From positions 50,998,039 to 51,062,038 of the forward strand of contig CM038466.1 of assembly GCA_021464415.1 (NCBI GenBank): a DNA stretch of 64,000 nt. Direction: 5' to 3'. How positions within the stretch are numbered: the stretch's first letter is position 1; each line of letters opens with the position of its first letter. The translations under genes and the position numbers were made by a program. This stretch comes from Lonicera japonica (Eukaryota; Streptophyta; Magnoliopsida; Dipsacales; Caprifoliaceae). A model generated the notes under the pieces. That model made no database searches and had not been told where the DNA came from. It was given only the letters and a program-made list of their open reading frames with translations. Shown here in pieces: positions 1 through 10,301 of this stretch.

Positions 1-225
1 AGCATTTCGGAATGGTTTAAATTTTGAACCAAACGAGCAATTATTAAAAAAGAAAGAGAAGGAATAGAAATACTCTTCATGGTGATATGAGTATCAACAA
101 ACCCCCCCCCCCCCTCTCTCTCTCTCTCTCAAATTCAAAGTGCTTCAAAGTGTTATGTGTATGAAGCTTTACTCGCTTACGTTGTGTTAATGTATTTGGT
201 TGTAATTCGTACACTACATTACAAA
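1..225. repeat. Left copy of a ~210-bp direct repeat flanking the Harbinger element
   Basis: This stretch is closely matched by 8,457-8,668 in the same orientation. Shared landmarks are a 'gaaccaaac' motif, 'actcttcatggtg', a C-run followed by CT dinucleotides (about 103-131 here), and 'gtgttaatgtatttggttg'. It is not the target duplication of the element (that is only TAA), so it is a pre-existing local duplication or a dispersed repeat present on both sides. It may start upstream of the window. Bases 226-489 are AT-rich with no recognisable content. Confidence 0.8.
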
Positions 226-489
226 AATACACTTATTTTTATAAGATGAGAATACATTTCTTACTAATTAATTTTTCAAAAGGGACAATTACTATAGTAA
301 ATTACACAAGCCTAATAATTATCATACAAAACTTTTTGTAATAAAAAAAAAATTAGAACAGAAAAAAAGAAAAGAAAAAAGTTGCAAGCAATTTTATTTA
401 TTTATTTTTTTGTGCAGCAACGTAACTAAAAAAAAAAGTTCCAACCAATATTTTCACACATAGGTGGAAAAAGAATTGTATATTCATAA

Positions 490-500
490 GACCTTCTGCA
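490..500 (+). repeat. Left terminal inverted repeat of the Harbinger element
   Basis: GACCTTCTGCA, preceded by the TAA target duplication at 487-489. The weaker similarity of the ends continues inward: a GCAGCGCG-like motif followed by AGGG or TAGGGG occurs at about 541-553 here and in reverse complement at about 8,206-8,219. Confidence 0.88.
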
Positions 501-672
501 GTGCGTGTGTTAAAATTGCAAATTTACCATTTTTTTACGTGCAGCGCGGAGGGTATTTGTTAAAAAGGGATGGTAAAATGGTATAGAAATGGTAAAAGTG
601 GGAGGAGACAAACATTTCTGACCCACGACGGACTAACTGTCGCGAGCACCTGACATTACCACGCGCGATGTT

Positions 673-730
673 CTGTACATCGTGTGATGCACAGTCAGCA
701 TCACACGATGTACAGTCCATCGTGTGATGC
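673..730. repeat. Subterminal hairpin repeat, left end of Harbinger
   Basis: An 18-bp perfect inverted repeat (673-690 and 698-715) with a 7-base loop. A third copy of the arm core, catcgtgtgatgc, follows at 718-730. Similar CATCGTG-containing hairpins lie in the right subterminal region. Subterminal repeats in Harbinger elements are known to bind transposase complex proteins; that role is inferred here. Confidence 0.75.
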
Positions 731-762
731 TTGGGGTCAAATTCAAATTTTAAAAAATGCAG

Positions 763-807
763 CCGTTAGCTTTAACGGATATTTTCACTTTTTGCAAACT
801 ATAAATA
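763..807 (+). promoter_or_regulatory. Likely ORF1 promoter: paired CCGTT/AACGG plus TATA box
   Basis: CCGTT at 763-767 and AACGG at 774-778 form an inverted pair of Myb-type cores. TATAAATA follows at 800-807, about 150 bases upstream of the ORF1 start at 955. The right end of the element shows a similar arrangement for the PMD gene. Confidence 0.5.
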
Positions 808-954
808 CCCCCTAGAATTTTGAAACTTTCACATATTCATCTCTTTCATAAATTTAAAAAAATTGGTTGTTTGTATTTACTCTTCTGCTCCTATTAAACT
901 AAACTTGTATTTAAATTTTTTTTTTTACGTTTACAAGTTTTAATTTTTTTAATT

Positions 955-1978
955 ATGTATAAAAATCGAGGAACAAATATTTAAGTTTTTGAAGATGAAG
1001 CTTTATGTCGTGCTTATCTTAGTCTAAGTGTTGATCCAATTCAAGGTACTAATCAATCTTTGGATAGCTTGTGGCAAGTTATTACTGTCAAATACCATGA
1101 AGAACCCGAAGTTTTACGTCGAAGGACACAATCCTCTCTTCAATCGCGATTTTCCGTTATTACTAAAGCTATTGGAATATATATTTCAAAATTATCGCAC
1201 GCAATGAATAATGCTGGCAGCGGAACAAACGAAATAGATTGGGTAATTTTCTATTTTATGTTTTATATTTTAATTGATATTTATAATTTATCTTCAATAT
1301 ATATGTTTTATTAATTTTTATATTGTTATACTTATTATTTAATTTTGAATTTATTTAATACAGGTTCGGGAAGCTCAAAGAGCATACCATTTAGAAAATG
1401 GTAAAGCTTTTAATTTCGATCATTGTTATCAAATTTTGAAAGAGCACCAAAAATTTAGTTTGAAAACAACATCTTCAAATAGTCAACACTCCCGCTATGG
1501 TCCATCTGAAGATAGCATTGGTTCTTCGATTAACATAGGAGACGATTTTTCCCCGATTACCATTGAAGGCCCTGACGCAAATCAACCAATAGGAAGAAAT
1601 GTAGCAAAGTTAGACAAAAAAAAGAAAGGGAAAAGCTAAATTATTAGCTTCTGAAAGGGCTGAATTAGAGAGATCAGAAGCATTTAATAAAATGTACGAA
1701 GAAAATGTTGCATTGAATGCAAAAGCTAATGAAGAAATGCGTCTTCATATGTCTCGTTTAGAAAATTTTCGAGAAGAAGAAAGACAAAGAAATATCCGTG
1801 AGGAGGCAAGACAAAACAGAGAAGTAGAACTAGCTGAAGAAAATGCATTAATGTCAATGGATTTAATGCGTATGAGTGACCAATAACGGGAGTTGTACAA
1901 TTACCGTCTTCAAGAATTTCTAAATCGAAGACGCCAACAATTAGAGAAAAACTATCCGGGCAATCAATACTTCTGAGT
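955..1978 (+). pseudogene. Harbinger ORF1 (Myb/SANT-like, NAM-associated type), decayed
   Basis: The product resembles the plant Harbinger ORF1 protein, which helps the transposase bind element ends and enter the nucleus. Exon 1 (955-1,242) encodes the N-terminal trihelix/SANT-like part, including 'DPIQGTNQS' and 'LQSRFSVI'. A GT-AG intron (1,243-1,363) keeps frame. Exon 2 encodes the NAM-associated C-terminal part, with a lysine-rich patch and a long acidic/arginine-rich coiled segment (about 1,660-1,880). Damage: in-frame TAA at 982-984, a 1-base frameshift in an A8 run at 1,616-1,623, and TAA at 1,884-1,886; the frame otherwise runs on to TGA at 1,976-1,978. The domain family is my recognition of motifs, not a search result. 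Confidence 0.75.
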
Positions 1979-2250
1979 TGTGTTTTTAATTAATTAATTT
2001 TATGGTTTTATGGATGTTATCTTAATATTTTTAAATTTTCCAATGTGGTTTTAATTTTATGCTTGTAATGCACTTTTATTTTAAGGTAATCTGCTTGTTA
2101 TATGCAATGTTTATTTATTTAAACTTTGGTTTGCACTGTTGTTTTAAAAGATAACGAGTTTCATTTCATATAGAACAAAACACCATACATAATACATTAT
2201 TCTTAAAAATTAATTATATTGCTCCCAACATTATATAAAATTATAAATAA

Positions 2251-2730
2251 TTATGAGTTATCTTCGTCGGATGAAGAAACATCATCTGAATATGTTTTAG
2301 ACTCTTCAATTTTATATTCTTCAAACGCGTGGTCTTCCCAATCTCGAAGGCAAATATCCTCATTAAATACTAAACCTGGATTTATACGCCTCAGTTGAGC
2401 CTGGTGTTCTGCGACCCTTCTACATTCTTCGGTTCGTTGTTGTAGAAGTACAAAAATTGATGTCCGAGCGGCTAAAGAAGGTAGTAATCGATACCTAGGA
2501 TCAAATTCTGGATTTTCCAACAAAGTTGAGAATAACTCTGTTGGGACATACTGCCAGAAATGTTTGTCTGCCCACTCTCCTCCTCTATACAGTTTTAGTT
2601 TTTTTTTAACCCAGCGAGATAGATGTGTCTTCCAAAGGGTTTTTGTTGCAAATACATGTGGGCTTATTCTACCACCATCTTCATAAGTTGCTATTATTTC
2701 TCTCCATTTTTCTTCTATTTCCTCATCCAT
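2251..2730 (-). CDS. Unrecognised intact 159-aa ORF inside the Harbinger element
   Basis: A complete ATG-to-stop frame of 159 codons between ORF1 and the transposase, on the transposase strand. I do not recognise the family. The N-terminal third is charged and rich in Trp and Lys ('RWVKKKLKLYRGGEW', then 'KHFWQYVP'). The middle is a predicted helix ending in 'LLQQRTEECRRVAEHQAQ', and the C-terminus is strongly acidic and Ser-rich ('SSSDEDNS'). No signal peptide, membrane segment or zinc-binding cluster is visible. It is the only long frame in the element without a stop or frameshift, which hints at, but does not prove, constraint. It could be a separate accessory gene or a last exon of the transposase transcript. 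Confidence 0.55.
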   Translation of the reverse strand: MDEEIEEKWREIIATYEDGGRISPHVFATKTLWKTHLSRWVKKKLKLYRGGEWADKHFWQYVPTELFSTLLENPEFDPRYRLLPSLAARTSIFVLLQQRTEECRRVAEHQAQLRRINPGLVFNEDICLRDWEDHAFEEYKIEESKTYSDDVSSSDEDNS

Positions 2731-3307
2731 ACTAATTACTTATTTTTCACCTAACAAGATGGACAATTGTGTGAATAAGTCAGTGAATGTCCTCTTTATT
2801 TATAAAATGAAATATCCTAGCATTTATAAGAGGATAAGAAATCTAATGGGATAAGAAAATCTAGGGAAAATCTGTAAGAAGATATGTACATCTCCCGAGG
2901 TGTTTACAAAATTCAAAAGGACAAGAAAATCTCTGACAAATATCAAAGAAGATAAAAAGTAATTTTTATAAAATCTAGGAGTATATTAAAGCTGATACAA
3001 TTATAATAATTTACAATACTATTTTTTTTACATATCATCAATAAAAATCCATTAAAAGCATTAACCATTTAAAATAATTTTCTAAACATTTTGATATGAT
3101 TAACTCACATTTTAAACGAAAAACAGTACATTAAAATATTATTAACTCACATTATCAGAAATACAATACATTAAAATATGATTAACTCACATAATAACAA
3201 AGAGAAAACATTCAAATACGATAGAAAATACATTTTTTAAATATAAAATACAGTGGAATAAATAAAAGAAGTTGTAAAAACACACTAGATCTAAGAAACA
3301 CACAAAA
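2731..3307. other. AT-rich spacer inside Harbinger, no feature seen
   Basis: Low-complexity AT-rich sequence between the unknown ORF and the transposase. A motif resembling 'attaactcacat' recurs at about 3,099, 3,139 and 3,180, each near 'cattaaaatat', spaced roughly 40 bases apart. No coding potential is visible. Confidence 0.5.
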
Positions 3308-4630
3308 CTACGATTCAGAATGAATTGCCCATATGTGTTCTACTAAATCTGCACGCAAACGATTGTGCGTGCTAGAATTAGTCATCTCATTACGACGATG
3401 CATGTAATTATTAAAGACCACCGTAGGATCTCGCTGTAAGGGTGGAAGTTCTTCAATTTGATCGTACTCACATTCCCAATCTATTCTCCTTTCATCATCT
3501 ATAATCATGTTGTGCAATATTATACATGCTTGCATTATGCTTCTTAGCGCTGCTTCGCTCCATAATCTACCGGGTTGCCTTATTATAGCGAATCGGGCTT
3601 GTAAAATTTCGAATGCCCGTTCTACGTCCTTTCTAACACTCTCTTGTGTGGCTGAAAATACTTTTTCTTTCTCAGAATTAGGCCTTTTCATACTTTTGAC
3701 AATAGTAGCATAGTTCGGGTATATACCGTCAGCCAAATAATATCCCATACTATATACATTGCTGTTTATTTCATAGTTGACGGGTGGAGATCTACCATGT
3801 AATAGATTTTTAAAAACATTTGATCTCGCCAAAACGTTAAGATCGTTATTCGCACCTGGCATACTGAAATATGAATTCCATATCCAAGTGTTGTATGAGG
3901 CAACAACTTATAATATTATTGTTGGCGTGTGCTTATGACCACGATATGATCCTTGCCACGCAATTGGGTAATTCTTTCACGTCCAATGCATGCAATCAAT
4001 ACTTCCAAGCATTCCAGGAAATCCACGAGCTGAATTTTCAGTTGAAAGACGCTGCACATCTGTTGTTGTAGGCGCTCTCAGGTACTCACTGCCAAATACA
4101 TTAATAATAGCATTACAAAAACGTTTTAATGATGCTATCGAAGTCGACTCACCTATTGCAAGGTATTCTCCCCATATATCGGCGCATGCCCCATAACACA
4201 TATGTCGAAGTGCTGCAATAATTTTTTGGTGAGGGGATAAACCGAGACGGCCTAAACCGTCAGGTTTTTGAACAAAATAATAATAATAATTCGACACGGC
4301 TTCAAGAATGCGGTTGAAGAGTGGCCGTCGCATTCGAAATCTGCGCCGAAAATTTGTATTAGGATAAACTGGATTTTCAGCAAACTACTCTTTCCGAAGC
4401 CTTGAATGAACAGCCTGTCTTTCTCGGAATTTATATCTTTTTATAGATACTTCAGTTGTTTCCAAAGTATTAATATTAGATATAGCATTTTGCCTCCTCA
4501 TTTCATTATATGCAACAACTTCATCATCATCATCATCTTCATTTAAGTTTGCCATTTGTTGAGATAATAAAATTATTTCTTCATCTACTGTATTTTGTCC
4601 ATAAAAACCTCTTGAACTAGAAGTAGACAT
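3308..4630 (-). pseudogene. HARBI1-like DDE transposase with three in-frame stops
   Basis: This is the DDE_4 nuclease-type transposase of PIF/Harbinger. In order: an acidic N-terminal segment (from 4,630), the 'FRRRFRM' helix-turn-helix region (about 4,320-4,350), and the catalytic core. The three acidic residues are present: Asp in 'SIDCMHW' (3,995-3,997), Asp in 'GANNDLN' (3,842-3,844) and Glu in 'KDVERAF' (3,620-3,622). The 'GYYLADGIYP' and 'ILHNMIIDDE' motifs are intact. One continuous frame is broken by stops at 4,385-4,387 (TAG), 3,977-3,979 (TGA, where the family has Trp) and 3,908-3,910 (TAA, where it has Glu). There is no frameshift. The product cannot be full length without readthrough. 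Confidence 0.9.
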
Positions 4631-5319
4631 AATTTATTTATAATAATATTTTATAAGAAAATAATGCTATTTGAAAAGATAAACGAAGATATTGGGTTGA
4701 AGAATATCATTTGAAAAAATTGTATGATTTATAGAAGATGGTCTATATAATTCATTGTAGGTGGCGTGGACAAAACGAATCAATAAAAATATTTTGGCAG
4801 CTTGACAATATTCGTTTCTTTATCTTTACGCAAAAAGATAAAAGAGCAGGAGAAAAATTTTAATTTTGCTAGCCTGACAGTATTAAAATCTATCCAAAAT
4901 CTACACCACAGCAAATTACAGTATGATTGGACCACTGTTTGCCCATCTACGTATGCAGACAAAATAGTTTTGGCAACCTGACATTACACCTTTCTTTATT
5001 AATACTTGGAGTTTTTCATCCTGCTTTGTTTAATTTTTTATTTTTGACCCTAGAATTTTTAATAGTTTATACTTTTTGCCCCAATACCATTTGTCTACAT
5101 ATAATAAAATTTTTGACCCTATATTTTTTAATACTTTTTTTTTTCACCCTCCTTTGTTTAAACAATTTATTTTAAAAGATAATATATATATATATATTAT
5201 CTTATTAACCTGCAATATTTGACATAAAAGATAACTGGTTCGAACAATTAATCAACAAATCATAACACTAAATTTCAAAAGCAAACAATACAATGACGTA
5301 ATTAAATTACATAATATAA
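4631..5319. other. Spacer between transposase and PMD gene
   Basis: AT-rich, with a TA microsatellite around 5,184-5,200. Presumably holds the transposase promoter and the 3' end of the PMD gene. No ORF is supported. Confidence 0.45.
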
Positions 5320-7438
5320 CTAATTATCTTCAAGGCCAGGCCATTGTGAATATGATTGGGAGTGCTTCTCACGCAACTGTTCTATCTCGGCGTCTTTTTC
5401 CCTTATTTGACGATTTTTTTCCTTCAATTGTTGTGCCATTTCACTTGAATGCATGAGTAATTGATGTTTTAATTGGTTTGTACAATTCATTGCATCTATG
5501 TAAAGATTTCGCCATGTAGCACGCGACTGCGTCATAGCTGGAGGGGCCTCTATTGAAGGTTTATCTCGTGGCAAAGATAGTTCAATTGTTTCACAATTTG
5601 AAGTACAAATGCTATAACTCCAATCAGGAAAAACCGGTTGCGAAGCAAACGGTTGTGATGAGGAAGAACCACCTTGACTGTTATAAACCCCTCCTACCAC
5701 CTCTTGTGGCGTACATGGCATTTCAACATCACGCCCTACCAATGCCGCATATCCAACAATGTCAACATTAACCCCTATACCGATTGGTAGTAATGATGGT
5801 CCGCCAGAAACATATGTCCAATATTCTTCATAAAGTTCTTTCGTCGTTTCAGCAAGGAACATATTACATGGATCCCAACCATATTGGGCATAATGATTAA
5901 AAACATCTCGAGGGATCTTTGTCATTTTAACCGGAGGATCGTTAGGAATCGCAATTCCTCCAAAAATTTGTCGGTAGCACCGTTCGCCCAAATACCATTG
6001 TCCTCTGAGTTGGGGATCCAGTAACAAATACCTGCATCGTGAAAGGTGTAATGAATTTTGTTGTATCGGAAATTGCATTGCCAAATCATTTGTGTAGGGT
6101 TGCCAAATAATTGATTGCATTGAACGCATCTCCAGTTGTTGGTCCGCAATATCGAGATTAAACCTGACTGAATTTTTTGTAGTCTCAACATTTTCCAAAC
6201 TCCATCGATGAATTCTAGGCCAAAGTAGAGGTGCTCTGGTTATAAACTGCGGACATTGAGTTGCCATGTACTCATAAAAAAAGAACTGCATTTTATTAAA
6301 AAAATTTATTAAAATTACTTAATGCAAATAGAAATATAGTAATAAAAAATTGATGGACATAAATCACATTTAAAACGAAATATTTACCTCAATTGGCTGC
6401 CAAAAGAAATTTAAGCTTTTAATTAACCTTCGAGATGCAACATCAAGGCCTGAATACATTCTGGCCAAAATAGCTGATTCCCAGTCGTAGCGGCTAATAT
6501 TTTCGATATCAATGACATAGTTTGCCCAAAATATTGGGCAGCTACTATTACCGTTGGGAAAAATACATACCCTAAAATATAGAATATGAATAATCTAGCT
6601 ACACCATCTGCCCCAATAGCTTCAATTATATCGTCACTTCCATGATATGCGGCGATAAAAAAACCTTTTACTGCTCCGAAATCTATTTTATCTAAAAAAT
6701 ATGGAAAATAAGTAGCTAGTATCCCATTTTCAGCCGTTAATGTCGAATCCTCATGCACTTGAGGAAGTGGTAATTTGTCACCCCCAATGGGAATTCCTAT
6801 TAAAAATAGAAATTACAATATATTTAATTAAATTTATAAAATTAAAAAATAAATATAAATTATATTTATTTTTCTACATATAAAATATGTGTTATATGTA
6901 TGTATACAAAGTTGATATGTGTACCTGTTAACATGGTGAAATCAAGTGGTGTGAAACTTAACTCGCATGTAGGCAGGTGAAATGTATGGGTGGTGTCCCA
7001 CCAACGTCTACAGCACGCTTCAACTACAGTACGATCAGAATTTGGCATTTGTCGTTTAAATAAATTACACAATCCAGAATTATCAAGCAATATTTCTACA
7101 TCTGGATCTCGTGATAGCCTTTTATATATTCCACTTGCTTGGTGCCAGGTTGACCTTATGTAGAATAAACTACCTTCAGTTGTTCTCTTCATTCTCGAAA
7201 TATGTTTTCCATTATCAACAACCCTTCCATAATTAGCAAAGGGGGACGATGAACTTGATGGCTGGGTAGTAGGAGTTTCGTAATTTTCAGGCTGAGCACG
7301 ATGTTCGGTTGATCTCCGTCGTGCAGAACTAGGCCTAGCAGCAGATGTAGTAAGCGTTGCAGCAGATGTACTAGACCCACCTTCATCGGGAGGACTCGAT
7401 ATACTAGCTCTCCCGAAAAATCTTTGGATTTTTTTCAT
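5320..7438 (-). pseudogene. Plant mobile domain (PMD) gene carried by Harbinger, one frameshift
   Basis: The product belongs to the PMD (aminotransferase-like plant mobile domain) family, which includes the Arabidopsis MAIN/MAIL1 nuclear proteins and many transposon-borne copies. Exon 1 (7,438-6,925) has a Ser-rich N-terminus and the start of the domain, ending 'FTPLDFTMLTG'. Exon 2 (6,796-6,388) continues 'IPIGGDKLPLP' and the core up to 'RLIKSLNFFWQPIE'. Exon 3 (6,285-5,320) holds 'RIHRWSLENV', a Gln/Ser-rich linker and a C-terminal coiled coil (about 5,340-5,440). All splice sites are GT-AG and keep phase. Length would be about 629 aa. One base is missing in an A5 run (plus strand) at 6,559-6,563; after it the domain continues in another frame. 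A 5' UTR intron is likely (donor at 7,919, acceptor just before the ATG). Confidence 0.8.
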
Positions 7439-8046
7439 TATGCTGAGAATAAATAATATAATTTATATTATTTTAAGGTAATTTTTGAAGAGAATTATTG
7501 ATTATTGATAGGAAATGCTATCACAGCTATTGACAAAAATTTAAGGCCAAGATAATATTAAGGGTCAATAAATTAATTTTACTTATAATGTAAACTTTTT
7601 TCTTATCCAGTGCCTAAATATTTTTTTATTATTTAACATTTCGAAAGAGTAAAATTACTTTTTTTGTAAAATAAAAATAAATTCAAATACAAAAACAAAG
7701 AATGAAATGTTAAAAATAATTTTTTTTACTTCATTTTTTTCATTATACGTGTTAAGGAAATTTTCATATTATATACAAAATGCTTAACTCACATAAAATA
7801 ATAATATTAAAATCTTAAATTGACCAAAACAAATTAATGATAGACAAAAATATTTAAACAAATAAACAATAATATTAAACAAATAATTAATTTAATAAAA
7901 AGAATAAGATAATTGTACCTTAAATTTCTGCAAAATTACTTTGATGAGGATGCTCGAAATTTGTTGAAAATTTTATAAATTTGATGAGTGGATATGTATG
8001 AGAGAAAAATAGAAAGAGTGATATGGTAGAGAATGTGGGGCAAATG

Positions 8047-8107
8047 TTTAAATAGGGGAAAATTTGGACCGTTTACTCCATTATAGCCGTTGGAGTGTGC
8101 CGTTGGA
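8047..8107 (-). promoter_or_regulatory. Likely PMD gene promoter with MSA-like Myb sites
   Basis: On the minus strand: TCCAACGGCAC (8,107-8,097) and TCCAACGGCTA (8,094-8,084), then TATTTAAA (8,054-8,047). The second motif matches the plant M-phase-specific activator consensus YCYAACGGYYA exactly; the first misses at one position. The promoter sits about 170 bases from the right terminus, mirroring the ORF1 promoter at the left end. Confidence 0.5.
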
Positions 8108-8117
8108 GGTGGGAGAC

Positions 8118-8182
8118 CTCACGACATTCAGAATGTTGTGAGAGGAGGATGACATGGCTGGCACGATGGACACTCCATCGTG
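8118..8182. repeat. Subterminal hairpins, right end of Harbinger
   Basis: Two short inverted repeats: 8,118-8,128 with 8,132-8,142 (one mismatch, 3-base loop) and 8,162-8,170 with 8,174-8,182 (perfect, 3-base loop). The second contains the CATCGTG core also found in the left subterminal hairpin. Confidence 0.65.
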
Positions 8183-8268
8183 AGGCTTTTTTTTTGTTTT
8201 TTCCCCTACGCGCTGCGGAGAGACACTTGGTAAATGGCTAAATTTGATTACCATTTTAGCTTATCGAT

Positions 8269-8279
8269 TGCAGAAGGTC
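8269..8279 (-). repeat. Right terminal inverted repeat of the Harbinger element
   Basis: Exact reverse complement of the left end, followed by TAA at 8,280-8,282. Confidence 0.88.
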
Positions 8280-8456
8280 TAAGAAAGAGTGTTATTTTAG
8301 TCATAACAAGAAAAATTAAAAAAGATGCCCACCGGTAATGTCTTATTCCTTATGGTTTAAATGTGAGAACTTTGGGGGGAAATGTTGGTTCCTGAAATAA
8401 TTTATTTCGGACCTAGAACTTGAACCAAACGCGAAAATCATTTTGGAATGAAATTT

Positions 8457-8668
8457 AGCATTTTCGGAATAGTTTAAATCTTGAACCAAACAAGCTATTA
8501 TTGGAAAAAAAAGAGAACGAATAGAAATACTCTTCATGGTGGTATGAGTATCAACGACCCCCCCCCCTCTCTCTCTCCCAAATTCAAATTGCTTCAAAGT
8601 GTTATGTGTATGAAGCTTTACTCGTTTACATTGTGTTAATGTATTTGGTTGTAATTCGTCCAGTACAT
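8457..8668. repeat. Right copy of the ~210-bp direct repeat flanking Harbinger
   Basis: Matches 1-225 in the same orientation with scattered substitutions and a shorter C/CT tract (about 8,559-8,578). Confidence 0.8.
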
Positions 8669-8669
8669 G

Positions 8670-8697
8670 CCCCCCCCCCCCCCCCCCCCCCCCCCCC
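8670..8697. repeat. Poly-C tract (28 bases)
   Basis: Uninterrupted run of 28 C directly after the right ~210-bp repeat. Such long C homopolymers are unusual in plant DNA and may be partly a sequencing or assembly artefact. Confidence 0.8.
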
Positions 8698-9551
8698 ACA
8701 ATCTTTTCTCCAAACTACTTTGGCTCATGGGCAATGAGGCAGTGCATGTGCACTCAATTCACATAAGCCGAGGTAGACTATGTTAATTGAGGGTGGGTAG
8801 ATGAACATAGTCGGCCACTAGCGGTCGAGTAAACGAGTAGACATTTAGCGAGCATGGGTCAAGTCAACCTTCATACGTATTTTTTTTTCTTTAAGTTGCA
8901 TCATTGGAGGAGTGCTTGTAAGAAAATGAAGAAAAGGATGTAGATCATGATAAGTGAAGAAGAAAGCAAATGGTGTGTTTGAATCCAAGAGTTGTGTGTG
9001 GATGGCTTGGAGTGAGAGGGTGCGTTTGTAGATGGGGTGATAATAATTGTGTGTATTAACTAGAATTATTAATGAGAGTTATTAATTGGTAAGCGTTGGA
9101 ATAAATATAAAAAGAATTCTAATTCGGGTCGCCCATTATTAAAGATCCTAATATGTTGTTTATGGATTTTCTTTATTTCCAGAAAGAAAAAATGAATTTG
9201 AAAAAAAGATGTGGTTCTCTGAATTTTTGGTCCCCTTTTAGCAACCAAATGAAGGCCTATTGCGCATCATCTCTCTCTCCGCCCTATCTCTGTCATTGTA
9301 TTTTCTTGCACGGATTGACAGATGTACTTAACTGTCCTATCTTTCTCTTTTTTTTTTCTCGGATTGAGAATGTACTTAACGTTGCTATTTCATTAAAACT
9401 ATGATTTGTTTTGAACATGGTTTAAAATATCTGTCGTTATTGATTTGATACGGCCAATACTAAATTAAAATAAAAATAACTGTGACATAATATATGTAAA
9501 TACAGATATTTTATTAAATCGGTGATATTTTATTGAATTATTGAATGTTTA
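8698..9551. other. No feature seen
   Basis: Non-coding; short frames here lack recognisable domains. The word 'actta-actgt/gttgc' near 'gatgtacttaac' and 'aatgtacttaac' (9,321 and 9,369) repeats weakly. Confidence 0.4.
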
Positions 9552-10127
9552 CATAGGCGGAGCCATGTGGGGGCCAGGAGAGGCCATGGCCCTACCTGGA
9601 CTTTTCACAAATTTTTAGTGAGTACAGGGGGTTTTGTGTAGCAGTGTAAATTTCAGGGGATGTTTGCGCAATTCTGCTTGTTCAATGGAGGAGGGGCATA
9701 CGTGGATTTCTGTAATAGGAGAATAAGCTAACTATGAATAGTGTAATTATTTTTTTTAGGATTTCTTTATTTTTCTATTTTGGTGCTGTAGCTCATTGGT
9801 TTTATTTTTTCTATTCTTTCATCTTTTGAGGTTGATTTAATATTGGGTTAGAAAAAATTGAATATTATATAGTAAGATGTTTTTGAGAAAGAATTGGCTT
9901 GAAGATTAATATATAAAGTTATTGATAATGAAGATATTATTAAGCATTTTCAAAATATGAAGTTTCAAAGGGGGAATACTGTAACTGAAAATGTGATTTT
10001 TGACGTATAAGATATTAAGTATTTTAATATAGTATTTTGATTTTAACCTTATTAAAAGTACATGCAATTTTTTTTAAAAGCGTATTAATTTGGCCCCTCC
10101 TGCTTTTAATTTCCGACTTCGCCACTG
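9552..10127 (+). mobile_element. Degenerate short hAT-like element
   Basis: The left end (CATAGGCGGAGCCA) and the right end (reverse complement CAGTGGCGAAG) resemble the common plant hAT terminus CAGTGGCGGAGCC. Flanking 8-mers aatgttta and aaagtcca agree at 5 of 8 positions, as for an old 8-bp duplication. Near the middle, about 9,880-9,980 on the plus strand, a broken frame reads like the C-terminal end of a TTF-type hAT transposase ('IIKHFQNMK'). Only a 576-bp deletion derivative remains. Confidence 0.45.
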
Positions 10128-10299
10128 AAAGTCCACACCCTATGTCTCAAAAGGTAAGACTACTTGATTAATGAAGGTTTTGGATTTAGATTTAGCTTGA
10201 GAGATCCTTGATTTAGGCGTCTTTAGTTTTGGGCTCTTTAGAAAAACTAAGATTTTTTGCTACTAAACCCTTTTAAATTATTAATTGTTGTCACTTTAA

Positions 10300-10301
<2 letters not shown>

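Larger units (their letters stand above)
490..8279. mobile_element. PIF/Harbinger DNA transposon with an extra plant mobile domain gene
   Basis: The element starts GACCTTCTGCA and ends with its exact reverse complement. It is flanked on both sides by TAA (487-489 and 8,280-8,282), the 3-bp target duplication typical of PIF/Harbinger. Length is 7,790 bp. Order inside: ORF1 on plus near the left end; an unknown 159-codon ORF, a HARBI1-like DDE transposase and a PMD gene on minus, the PMD promoter lying just inside the right end. ORF1 and the transposase carry several stops, so this copy is probably not autonomous. Known family members usually encode only ORF1 and transposase. PMD and the unknown ORF look like integral cargo because no separate boundary or target duplication is visible around them. 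Confidence 0.88.

Noticed and set aside
535..720. 61-codon minus frame in the left Harbinger end
   Set aside because: It overlaps the subterminal hairpin repeat and has no homology I recognise.
6423..6758. Separate 111-residue protein in the PMD locus
   Set aside because: Its first part is PMD exon 2; after the one-base loss at 6,559-6,563 the frame is spurious and the domain continues in another frame.
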